The position numbers were made by a program, and so were the translations under genes. From positions 1-64,000 of the forward strand of contig JAPTJF010000180.1 in the NCBI GenBank assembly GCA_029339195.1: 64,000 bases of DNA, written 5' to 3'. Below are positions 48,601 through 58,986 of this stretch, one piece after another (position 1 is the first letter of the stretch; each line of letters starts with the position of its first letter). Below the pieces are notes generated by a model. It ran no database searches. It had not been told where the DNA came from and saw only the letters and a program-made list of their open reading frames with translations. The stretch is from Micractinium sp. NFX-FRZ. Lineage: Eukaryota > Chlorophyta > Trebouxiophyceae > Chlorellales > Chlorellaceae.

Positions 48601-51600
48601 CGCGCACGCACACTCCTCGCGCCCACCTGGCACATATTGCCGCACCACGGTGACCAGCAGCTGGAACATGCGGCGCCAGTTGACCTGGGCAAAGCGGTCG
48701 TCGCCACGCAGCTGCGACAGAGGCCAGGGAGGGATGCGCTTGGGGCAGCGCTTTTTCGGAATTATCCAAAAGAGAGGTGCGGCAGCAGTGACCTGGTCAA
48801 AGAGGCCGCCGCCAGAGAGGCAGGCAGGGGAAGAAGCACATGCCCGACAAGTGTGGCGACCCGCCCGCAGCGGGGGGGCACGGGAATGCGGGCCGAGCAG
48901 GGGCGCGCAACTGCGCCAGGGCCGATCGGTGTGGGCTGGCAGTAAGAGAAACAAAAAGCAGGCGGGCGGGCCGCACCTGCATGTACATGCTCCGAGCCCC
49001 CTTCTCGCCGGCAGCAAGCGCCGTCAGCACCTGCACAGGGCAGGCGGGCGGCAGGCAGGCAGCGGGGTTGAGTGGCTGGCCACAGTGGCTGTAGCCCTCC
49101 ATCCTACTTACCCAGCAAGCCCCGCCTCTCAGCATCCCTCCCTCCAGCAATACTCCACAACCATTCTATGCCTGTGTGGCCAGCCGCATGGTCTGCCGCC
49201 CCGCCAGCTCAGCCCCGCCAGCTCAGCAGCAGTGCCCGCTCACCTCCAGGTATGCCACAAAGACGGAGGGGGAGGCCAGCAGGGCGGGGGAGCCTGCCAC
49301 CCCCTCCATGAACTCGCCAAACACCTCGTAACGCAGGCTGTCGTCCAGGAAGAGATCTGTATGAGAGGAGCGCATGAGGGAGCAAGCAGGTGTGAGAGTG
49401 AGCAGTGGGTTGCGTGGGCTCGAAAGAAGGCTGTCGTCCAGGAAGAGATCTGTGTGAGAGGAGCGCATGAGGGAACACGCAGGTATGAGAGTGAGCAGTG
49501 GGTTGCTTCTGCATGGGCTCAAAAGAGAAGGTTGCCATCCAGGAAGAGATGTGTGTGAGAGGGAGGCGTAATGGGGGAGCGTGAGGGAACAGGAGAATGA
49601 AATTGCAGGGCACTGGAGTCACGCATGTCCGTCGCCCCAAAACTCCCCAAAGCCCAAAACAGACATTTGCCGTCAGCAGGAGGCACAGTCCGCAATCGTT
49701 GGCAGAGAAAACTCGTGGCTTGAACTCGCAGCACGTCCTGCAGCGTGCACGACCAAACCAAAGCAAATCAAACAGCAGGCGCCGGTACCTCCCCGTACCT
49801 GGGTGCATGGCATAGACAGCGGCCAGCAGGCTCAGCAGGGATGCCAGGCTGTCGGGCTTGGAGGCGGGGGCGGCGGCCTGCGGGGCGCAGGTAGGGGTCA
49901 GCATTGGGGCAGGCAGGTGGGCGGGCGGGCAGCACATGCAGGGTGAACCAAGCAACCTGGTGAACAACTATAACACTTGCACCCAGAAGGGGACATTTCA
50001 GCGTAGCTGCACCGCTGCCTGCCACTCCCAAACCACCCCACAAGCAACCCCTTCCCTCTCTCCTCCCCACCTGCGCTGTGTCAACAGCCATAAGAGTGCC
50101 GGCAGCGGGCGCCGCCGGTGCCGCCGACGCTGCCACCTCATCCTGCCCCTGGGACACGCTGAGGTCGCTCAGCGCCTCGGTGGACTCCCTGCAGCGCACA
50201 GCAGGCACAGCAGGGGCACAGCAGGCACAGCAGGAGGCAAGCAGGGGTATCAGCACGTCCGCACGCGCTGGGACCGGCAATGGCGGCCAGGTCAGCGCCT
50301 TGCCTGCCGCAGGTTGCACCATTTCCAACATTGCAGCACGGACCTGCCTTCCAGCGGGCGGCATGAGGCACGCTATGCTCGGCCAAGTGCCCCGCTGCTC
50401 ACCCTGCCCTGCCCTGCCCTGCCTTGCATGTCGTGCTGTCAGAGCAACCCACCCACCTGCCGGCAGGCGACATCAGGTAGGCCATTGTTAGCTGGTGCAC
50501 CACGCTGGCGTACAGCTCGCGCTGGTGGTCGGCGTCATCCTGCAGATACACAGCCAGGCACGGGCGAGGGGGCGCAGAGGGTGTGGCACAACAGAGGTGG
50601 GCTGGGCAGCCGTGCGCTGGGGTGGGGGCATGAATCAGCACTGCACTGCGGCTAGGCGGCAGCAGCAACAGCAGCAGCAGGGGCACAGTTTCCAGCGCGC
50701 CGGGTGCGCAAACAGGCGCGCTGAGCACTGGCAGTGCTGCCTGCCCACTGGCATGAGGGCTGCCACTGCCTCACCTGCATGGGCACGCTCTCCAGCACGC
50801 CGGTGCGCAGGAAGGCGCAGGCGCCGCCCTGGGTGGCCGCCTTTACCATGTCCACAGCCCGGCCTGCAGGGGGGAGGGCGAGGGGCAGCCAGGTTGGGGG
50901 GTTCAGTACGCTGTGGCGCTGCGCTGCTCCGAACTGCCTTGTGGTACCCTACCCTGCGGTACCCAGCAAAGCACCGCACAGCACTGTTGTCAGCTTGCTT
51001 GCCAGGAAGTCCAGCTGTCACCTCCTCACACGACCTGCCGCAGCAGCAGACATCGCATCCCCTCACCGCTTCCTCCCTCCCTCGCCGCCCGCACAACCTC
51101 CAAACACCCCCCCCCCGCCCCATCCGCCCACCCCGCCCCACTCACGTGCCGCGTGCTCCGGGCCGTACTGGCTCAGCAGCACGCCCCACCCCATCTTGAG
51201 CACCGCCCAGTGCGGGTCGTCTGAGGCGCCGCCGCCCCCAATCTTCTGGTCAAGCTCCTGGGAGCCAGCCAGGTCACGCAGGGCACGCTCATCGGCCTCC
51301 TCATCTGCTGGCAAGGCACACAGCAGAAGAAGGTTCAGACACCAGGGGATCAAAGGCCTGGGGGAGACAGCCAGCACATGCAGGCCGCGCTCATCGGCCT
51401 CTTCATGTGCTCGCGAGACGAGGAGCGGAGGAGAGGCCAAGGAAGCAACCAGGGCTGGTAGCAGCAGCGGGCAGCTAGGCAGTGTGCCATGAGCGCCACA
51501 TGCAGTGCAGCAGGCGCCAGTGATGGAGCAGCGATGCCCCCCCAGCTCCGCTGTGCCGCAGGGTAGCTGCTTTGGGGCACGCAATTGCACTCCTGCTACC

Positions 51601-54040
51601 TCTGCATTTTCCAAGGGCAGCAGCACCGCAAGCAGAGGTGCATACGCACGCTGCACCGCATGCTGCCAGGGCATCCGCCACCCACCCACCACCAACCCAC
51701 ACCACGGCCTGATCCTTTCTCACCTGCCCCCTCTGCATTCTCCAGCGGCAGCAGCGTGAGCAGCACCGCCAGCAGCACCACATACGCCTGCTGCACCGCC
51801 GCCAGGTCGCCGCCGCCGCCGGCCCGCGCCTTGAGGGCCAGCCGGTGCTGCAGGTCCACCAAATCGGTGATGTCTGCCGGGGCCAGGCGCTGGCGGATGC
51901 AGCAGGCGTAGACCAGGCACTCGCACAGCACCTGGGAGAGCAAAGAGATGGAAGGAGGGCAGAAGGGAATGGGGTTGGGTGGGATGGCGAGAGCAGGCAT
52001 AGACCACCTGGGCAGACACAGCGCGCATGAGTGAGCAAAACAATTGAACAAGGGGACGCGAGGGGGAGGAGGAGGGAGGGAGGGCGGAAGCTTTGCCGGC
52101 AGCAAGAGGCCTGACCCTGCAAGGCTTGCAGCAGGCAGAGCTTGGAGCAGGGCAAGATAGCTCCAACACCTGCAGACCAACCCGCGACTCCCAGCCCCCT
52201 CAGACCCTCACCGCCTGCTCCATACATCCTGCATCCAGCAAAGCACAGCATGTCACAGCACAGCACAGCATGCGTGCAGCTCCTCACCGTCTGCTCCCGC
52301 TGCACCAGCGCGTTTCGGTCCACCTCCCGCCCGTGGCTGTCAATCACCACCGGCAGGCGGCTGCCGGGCTGCGCTTCAAGCTGGTTGTCCTGCGGGCAGA
52401 CAAGACAGAGAAATGAGCAGGCAACGCGACGTTTTGACAGCTGTGGGTGGGCGGGAGGCGGGCAGAGATGTCCAGAGGCGGAGCAGGGAGTGGGGGCAGG
52501 CAGGCAGGCGCAGACAGGCCGGAACATGCGGCAGCAGAACTTGTATGGGGCGGCTGCAGTCGTGGTGCTGTTGCTGGCAGCGCTGCCGTCGGCCACGCGG
52601 TCGAGAGGCTCAGCAGTGGCGGCGCGGGCACAGCAAGACAGCGGGCAAGAGGAGGCCACATCTGTCTGTGGCACAATCACTTCTCTGCATCCCCTCTCTC
52701 CACCACCAATACCTCCGCAAAGCACCAAGTGCCCAGCAGCTGCCACCCACCCGCACAAGCTCCGCCAGCCGCTGCACCAGCATGGTCCGCCCGCCCAGGC
52801 TCTGGGAGAGCAGGTCGGCGTTGAAGGCGCACACCGCCCGGTACAGGTCAGCGGGCAGGCTCTCGGCAGACATGACCTGTGGGATGATAATTAATGGGTG
52901 CATGCAGTTGGGACAGGGATGGGCAGCCGGGATGGGACGTCTTGGGGAGGGCGAGGCAGGGAGGGAGACCACGGAGGCATGTCACACAAAGGCGGGCACA
53001 CGGGGCAGGGATGCGGATGCTGCCAGCCTGCACCGGCAGCGCGGCAACAGGGTTGGCAGGAACAGGCGGGCCGCACCTGGGCTTGCAGCAGCAGCCAGAG
53101 GGAGGTGAGCAGGCCCCGGCGCTCCTCGAAATAGATGCCGGCGCCCGCGGCTGCCGACACCTCGCCCGTCTGTGTCGAAAGCGTGGGTCGGGCAGGCAGG
53201 GACATATGGCAAGGGCTGAGGACGGCATGAAGGCTGCGCCCTGGCGGCAACAAGGCCTGAAGGCACTGCTGCTGCCTGCTGCGTTGGTTTCAAAAACGTC
53301 ATGCCTGCCGCTGCTTAGTATTCGACCACTACCTCCAGTGCAGTGTGCCAGGTGTGGGCCCAGCGCACATGCGGCTGCTCCCATAACCAGTTGGGTCCGC
53401 CCACCGCCCTGTCGCAGCTGACGTTCCGTGCGTAATCACAAGGCAACACAGGCAGCCTGCGACCCACAGTCTGCAGGCGGGCTTGCACAAGACACGGCCA
53501 GCGGCAAGCGCACCTCCTGCAGCGCGCCCTGCACGCACAGCGCCGCCAGCAGTTCGTCCAGCTTCATCTCATCTGCCAGCAGCAGCACCTCCCGCACATC
53601 CGGCTCCTGGTCAAGCACCACCGGCCCGGCAGGCGTGACAGGCTTGCCCGACTGCACTGCTGCACGCGACTCCGCATTAGGCTCCTGCGGCAGGGGAGAG
53701 CAGGCGGAGGCGGGTGGCGGGCGGCAGACTGGAGGCAGCGTCGATGGGACCATCGGCGCATTGCGATGGCAATGGCAGCGCCAGCTGCGCACTCTGCATG
53801 CGGCGAGGACCCCCGTGAGCCCGCCAAAAAAACGCGCCGAGTGATCACCGGTCGAGTTGCAACAGCGGAGCTTTCTGCACTCCCTTCGCGCACTTTGTAT
53901 CGCAGCAGGTTCAGAAACGCCGGCTTGGCGCGCTGCAGGGTCGCCAGGAAGGCGGCGCTGTCGACGTCTTCGCCCGCATACAGCGCGCTCTCCACCTGCT
54001 GGAGCAGGTCCCTGAAATTGACCTCTGCATCTCCAGCCAT
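36670..54040 (-). CDS. NUP205: Nucleoporin NUP205 (inner-ring scaffold)
   Basis: 46 exons keep phase from ATG 54040 to TGA 36670 (1954 aa; human 2012): 53894-54040, 53539-53684, 53333-53408, 53077-53169, 52751-52876, 52288-52389, 51724-51931, 51146-51304, 50775-50863, 50457-50539, 50071-50188, 49799-49877, 49244-49356, 48977-49030, 48627-48711, 48297-48426, 47947-48070, 47461-47628, 47143-47313, 46766-46853, 46491-46568, 46147-46233, 45834-45938, 45424-45555, 45150-45226, 44825-44918, 44507-44632, 44183-44256, 43879-43963, 43280-43416, 42823-43053, 42479-42603, 42212-42271, 41785-41895, 41480-41570, 41068-41244, 40695-40762, 40297-40402, 39896-40126, 39529-39727, 39038-39218, 38543-38677, 38093-38197, 37665-37839, 36988-37359, 36670-36813. 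It is all-helical, with plant NUP205-like stretches VIDSHGREVDRNALVQREQT, DPHWAVLKMGWGVLLS, FGEFMEGVAGSPALLASPSV and DLQPEEPGFG. It is a structural protein of the nuclear pore. The exon 2/3 junction is least sure (alternative donor after 53514). Exon 34 uses a GC donor. Confidence 0.9.
38160..38345. repeat. Exon-edge duplication, NUP205 exon 43 start
   Basis: The block GGGGCTGGG...TTGCTGC...AGG...GAACCTGCGGCAGGGCA at 38164-38215 spans the start of exon 43 and its acceptor. It recurs at about 38289-38345 within the intron. Confidence 0.75.
39410..39545. repeat. Repeated TGTACTGCCCAA units at the NUP205 exon 40 donor
   Basis: TGTACTGC(C/A)CAA(C/A) occurs near 39446, 39509 and 39532. The last is the real end of exon 40. 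Related CACCTGTG and CACATGTG strings precede each copy. Confidence 0.7.
43394..43615. repeat. Three tandem copies of NUP205 exon 30 start with its acceptor
   Basis: A 93-bp unit (GCAGCAGGTCCAGCATGG..GATGCCTGCAGCACC plus following intron) starts at about 43393 (the real exon edge), 43486 and 43579. The copies are almost identical, so the duplication is recent. Confidence 0.95.
45500..45715. repeat. Exon-edge duplication, NUP205 exon 24
   Basis: AGCAGCGGGATGCGGCG...GTGGTGCAGCACGGCATC...GGGGGCTGCGACGGGGGCA at 45500-45565 is repeated in diverged form at about 45645-45715, in the intron upstream of the exon in transcript order. Confidence 0.85.
46571..46600. repeat. (GGCA)n microsatellite
   Basis: Seven GGCA units in the polypyrimidine/acceptor region (minus strand) just upstream of NUP205 exon 21. 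Confidence 0.85.
49328..49560. repeat. Three tandem copies of NUP205 exon 13 start with its acceptor
   Basis: GGCTGTCGTCCAGGAAGAGATCTGTATGAGAGG at about 49336 (the real exon 13 edge) recurs at about 49428 and, diverged, at about 49530. The spacing is roughly 92 and 101 bp, and the spacers are alike. Confidence 0.92.
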
Positions 54041-54580
54041 TGCTCCACAGCTGCGAGAGCAGTTGCACGCTCAAGCCTCCGGCAGCAGCTTTCAAGTCGC
54101 CATGAACTGGTTGCTTGGGAGCAGGTTGTGTCGATGTTCATGCAATGCTGCGATGGCCGCGATGACGCCCGACAGGAGGCGCCGCGAGTGCACCACCGGC
54201 GGCGGTACAGCGGGGGCGGGACAGACCAGCCCAGCCGCCAGTCCGTCGATCATGCATTTGCCTTGGCTGCCAACCTCCCAGCCTAGCCTCTCCAAAGGTA
54301 AAGTCTCCACAGGACCGATGTTATGCTTCAAAATTCAAGTACTTCAAACACCTCCATGGCGTGCCAACCCGGCCCCAGGTGTGTTGCTCTTTGTAAGGAT
54401 GTTAAACATTAGTCCTGCTGGTGTGTGGCTGCAGGAAGGCACCCCGCCGCTCCAATGCCACTCGCTGCATGCAGGCCTGTCTGCATAACCCCTGAGGCAC
54501 TGCCTGCACCGGCTGCTCTCGGATTCCTTGCATGGTCTGCCTCAATCATGTCTCCACAGCATTACATCATACCCAACCAA
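54041..54580. other. Intergenic region between tandem minus-strand genes
   Basis: 3' UTR of the ankyrin gene and promoter of NUP205. A patch at 54320-54345 (ATGCTTCAAAATTCAAGTAC) is AT-rich. No gene is seen. Confidence 0.5.
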
Positions 54581-57500
54581 TCACATCCAGGTGCTCATCG
54601 GCAGGGCAGCAGCAGAGATGACCAGCTCCAACAGCTCCCAAGGCAGGGACCCTAGGGTGGCCCCAGACACCGCTGGCCCTGCAAGGCGTGGCGCCTTGCC
54701 CCGCTGCCGCCGCTGCGCACGCTGTGCCGTGCTGCTGCTGCTGCCACTCTTGGCGCCGCAAGTCTGCAGCCGGTGCGCTGCCAGCAGCAGCGTGCGGACT
54801 GTTGCCTTGAAAGCGTCTGGCCAGTCGGCATGCACCGCAGTGTCCCAGCAGCCTTGGCGTGCCACCAGCAGCAGCCTGCAGGGGGAGGGTCAGCCAGGGG
54901 TGGGGCGGTGCATCGTCATTGGTTTTGAAGCAGGTCTTGCTTATGACGTTTTTGGAAGTCCAAGACCAAACAAATATTTTACAATCGTCATGACCACAGC
55001 TCAGCTGAATGCTCTACACCACCCTGCTGAGTGTGGAAAACCAGCGACACAGCCTGCCTGCCTGCCTGCCTGCCCAACCATCAGCAGCGCTCTGAGCCAA
55101 CTAGCCAAACATCCAAACATCCAAGCGGCCGGCACGGCAGGCATTTCAGGGCGGCCGGCACGGCAGGCAAGCAGCACCAGGCAGCACCTTGCAATCAAAC
55201 GGCGCCCTCACAGGTAAACCCTGCGGGACCTGCGCTGGGCAAGTGCTGCAAGGGGCCCCATGCCGTCCCAGCCAGCCAGCCAGTCAGCCAACACAGCAGC
55301 AAGTCAACCACCCAAGCAGGCAGACGGGCACGCACTGGCGGCGCATCGTGATCGGTGTGCGCACCTGCGGTCCGCTGGCCCCGCGCTGGGGAACTGCTGC
55401 AGCGGGTCCCATGGATCCGCCACCTGAGTGGGCACCCCCTCCACCATCATAAAAGTGGGGCTGCGAATCCCCCGGTAGATGGTGGGGCGGTACCCCGCCT
55501 CCAGCAGCGACTCTAGGAGAAGCATCACTTGGTGCTGCCAGGCGGCGGGGGCGGCGGCCGACGCGGGGTGCGCGCCGCGCTGCAGGCAAGCGGGGCGCAG
55601 GCAAAGCGATTGCGGCGGTGAGCAGACAGCGCTGGCGAAAAGCGAGCCAGCTTGACCAATCCAGCCTTCCCGCCAAGTGGCGGGCTTGCAGCACGTGCGC
55701 TGCAATGCACCGCGCTTCGCTGCACCACAGCGGCACCCTGCGCCTCCCCCGCCTTGCCTTGTATATGTGCAGCAGTCGGTGGATGGGGCAGGTGAAGGAC
55801 ACCACTCCCCCCGCTTTGATGGTTGGCGTGTCCTCTGACACCTGCAGCGGTGGCTGGGGGAGCCAGGGTGAGGGCCACGGAGGAAGGTTCTGGCCGGGAA
55901 CACGGCTCTGCACGACACATGCATTCACTGGGGTGGATCAGGCAGGCGCAACCATAGGCAATTTGCGCTCCGCTCGTTACCATGCCGTGCAGGCAACTTG
56001 AGAGCGCCCGTTCAGCACATTCTGTCCAGCCTTGCCTCTTTACCCCGTCCCGACTCCCACCACTGCCCCCGCCCACCTGCGGCCTCTCGCACGCCAGCAG
56101 CGCCTGCACTGGCGCAGCTGCCACCGTCTTCTCCAGCACATACAGCAGGCGCTGCAGGTCCACACGGCCGCCCGCCCGGTGCAGCAGCGCCACTGTGGCG
56201 GCGCTGCCGCCGTGGGCGGCAGAGTGCGACATGAGCCCTTTGCCCACGGCATCTGCCTGGGGCACGTTGAAGGGCAGCGGGCTGCAGGAAGGGGAGGGAG
56301 ACGGCAGGTGAGGCGCTGCCAGGCAGGCGGCACGACACCGTAAGGGAGGGCAGGGCAGTGTGGGCGGTAGGGTTCTTGCAGGGCAGGACAGGCCAGGGTG
56401 GGGCAGAGGCGCTGGCCTGAACAGCCCGTAGTGCTGGAAGCCTCCCCTCAGCCTGCTGCCGCTGTCCACAACCACCCACAGTACCACGCCATCTGCCCTT
56501 CCCAGCATGCAGGGGTGTGCCCCTAGACATGAAGTGCCCGCTCACCTTCTGAGGATGAGGTGCAGGATCTCTATGCTGCCTCCCAGCGCTGCCCCCCTGA
56601 GCACCTCGAATAGCTGCTGGGTGGAGGGCTGCCAGCGGGGCGTCCCCCCCTGGGCCACCCTGCTCAGCCAGCCGTGACTGCCGTCATCGTCACCCGCTGC
56701 CAGCTCAGCACCTGCCCCGCCGCCGCTGCTGCTGCTGCTGGCGCCGCCGCCCCCGCCGCTGCCAGCCTCCTCATCATCGCTGCTGCTGCTGCTGCTGCTG
56801 CTGCTGTCGATAGCGCGGCGCGTGCCTGCGGCGGCACGCCCAGGGCCGCCCACGGCCGGCGACGGCCGCAGCCCGCTCGCTGCCAGCACAAACTCGTGCG
56901 CGCAGCGGAACAGCCGGAGGCGGCCGCAGCGTGCAGCACCCACCATCACTTCTGCCGCCGTGTCGCCGCTGCCCAGCGCCAGGCGGCCAGCTGCCAGCTG
57001 GCGTTCCAAGTGATCCAGCAGCAGGGGCAGCGTCTGGTTGGGGAGAAACTCGGAGCCGCAGGCGCAGCGCAGCGTGGAGCAGCGGCGGCGCACAGAATGG
57101 GCCAGAGGGTCGGCGCCGTGCTGCAGCAGCAGCTCGGCGATGCGGGCAGCAGTGGCGCCGCCTGCCCCGCCCGCTCCCTCGCTGCTGAGCACGACCTGCA
57201 GGGGGGCAGGGGAGAGGAGGAAGAGCACAGCATGAGGAAGATGATGGGCGCGCGTGGACAGGTGGGCAGGGACGGGCATGGATGGAGGAACAGCAAGAAG
57301 ACGGGGCCCGATGGGCAAGCAGGCAGCAGGCAAAGATGACAGGGGGAGACGGGGTCGGCAAAGCGGCCACCAAAGTTCCGGCTTCCTCCCGCTCACTCCA
57401 GCAAACAGAAGAAGGCCCACGCCCACACATGGCCGCACTACAAAGGAGAGAGCAAAGCACATGCCGCGTGCACGCCACAGCACTCACAGCGCTGAGCGGT

Positions 57501-58082
57501 GTCCAGGGCCTGGGCTGCCCCTGGGGCACGGGGCCGGCAGCATTGGGGTCGGCGCCATGAGAGAGGAGCTCCTGCGCCGCCTCAATGTGGCCCAGGCTGC
57601 AGCAGACAATGGCAGCAGGGTTTTGAGCAGGCAGAGGTCCAGGTTCCCCACCAGACCAAGGCAGAAGTACAATGTGGCCCCTCAATCTGTCGGAATGCCG
57701 CATACGCAACGTGACGCACTCACCGACACGCCACCGCCAGGGGGGTCATCCCTGGCTGCAGGGCCGCCAGCTGCGCGTTGCGCAGGCGCTGTGTCTTCAG
57801 CTGCTGCAGCCAGGCGGGTTGGAGAGGCGGCAGCGAGGCAACACCGAGCCGGGCGTCCAGCAGCGGCCGGGCGGCGGTCGCCGACAGCAGCGTCGCCAGC
57901 CCGCGGCTGTTCGTGGCCGCCGCCAAGTGCAAAGCGGTAAGTTCCCCCGTGTAGCCGCCGACCACAAGGAACGACGGCAGGAAGCCGGCGTCGCCGAGCA
58001 GCGTGTCGACGTCTCCGCCATCCTCGCACAGGGCGCTAAACAGGCGTTGCTGCACCTCGACCTGCCTCCTAGTGCACACCAT
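54581..58082 (-). CDS. Ankyrin-repeat protein
   Basis: Exons 57724-58082, 57488-57596, 56546-57195, 56077-56281, 55758-55841, 55365-55579 and 54581-54875 keep phase and give 638 aa. Ankyrin units are clear: LTALHLAAATNSRGLATLL, then GMTPLAVACRLGHIEAAQEL with LLSHGADPN, and IAELLLQHGADPLA. Later units are weaker (FEVLRGAALGGSIEILHLIL; HSAAHGGSAATVALLHRAGG). Exon 3 contains a Ser/Asp/Gly-rich acidic loop. The C-terminal exon ends with FKATVRTLLLAAHRL and LPWELLELVISAAALP, which resembles the conserved tail of many green-algal ankyrin proteins (an F-box/SOCS-like helix is possible). It is probably a protein-binding scaffold; the partner is unknown. Intron 5 has a GC donor (AAG|GCAAGG). Confidence 0.86.
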
Positions 58083-58986
58083 TCCAAGTGACCGAAGGGA
58101 AGACAGGGGCTGCAGGCAGGACGCGGCCCGGCATGGTGCTGGGAACCCACAGCATGCTGAGCAGGCATTGCACTGAGCCCCGCCCATTCGCCACCTGTCC
58201 CCTCCCTGCAGATTACTGACTCTACCCTGCCCAGGACCTGCCTCTGCTGCCTGCAGGTGCTTGCCACCGCCAGCGTGCATCTGGGGATGTCCTAGCGGCG
58301 TGCTGCTTGCCTTCTGCAGCAGGGATCGCACTGGTGTGGGCTGCCTTGAGCAGCCAGCAGCGGTATCAGCAGGTTTGAGGGCGCACAGCGCGTCCCCAGT
58401 GATGACAACACTTTTCATCCTCTCCTCCCGTACAATCCGAGAGCTTTCTCTCCCTCCTTCCCCCCCGCCACCCACCCACCCCCCAAGTCACCCAATCGGT
58501 GTCCTTTGATGTCCACACCACCCCGCTCAGGGAAACCTCGCGGCTAATTTACTCCGCGGGACTCCTTTCTATGCTGAGCAGGCAAGCACATACACAAATG
58601 ACGCATATGGCCTGCTGCATAGGGGAGTGGGCCCCCCCCCCCCCTGCAGGCTGGATGCAGGCTGGATGCAGGGCGTGCGGTACATTCCAGCGCCCCTGCC
58701 CTTCTGTTTCCCTGCCTGATGCATGTCTTTTGGATGAATACTCGTTCATGTCGACGGGCCTGGAGGCGGGAACTCACTTGTGCGAGGTGCAGCTTGTGAG
58801 GTGCAGGACCTTGGGGAGGTGAGCGACAGTGCCTTCCCAGCCTGAGGCGCCTTCCCCCTCTGGCGGCAGCTGCGCAGCTGGCGGCATGCCGTCGCTCTCA
58901 TCTTGTAATGTGCCCCGCGAAATCGCGTGCCTCCCAGATAATTACTCTTTGACTGCAACGAAGGGTGTGTGCGCGGCGAAAGCAGC
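58083..58986. other. Divergent promoter region
   Basis: 0.9 kb between the ankyrin gene (minus) and the protease gene (plus). It has a C-run at 58630-58645 and a TGCAGGCTGGA direct repeat just after it. No additional gene is supported. Confidence 0.5.

Noticed and set aside
53514..53538. Longer exon 2 of NUP205 ending at GAG|GTGCGC
   Set aside because: It leaves phase 0 while exon 3 needs two bases from exon 2; the donor at 53539 restores the frame. Kept only as an alternative.
56774..57709. Long antisense-type frames overlapping the ankyrin gene
   Set aside because: They are shadow frames of GC-rich coding sequence; the in-phase ankyrin exon chain explains the region.
54041..58082. Ankyrin exons as the N-terminus of NUP205
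   Set aside because: The ankyrin chain ends at a stop at 54581 and NUP205 has its own ATG at 54040 with the family's normal start.
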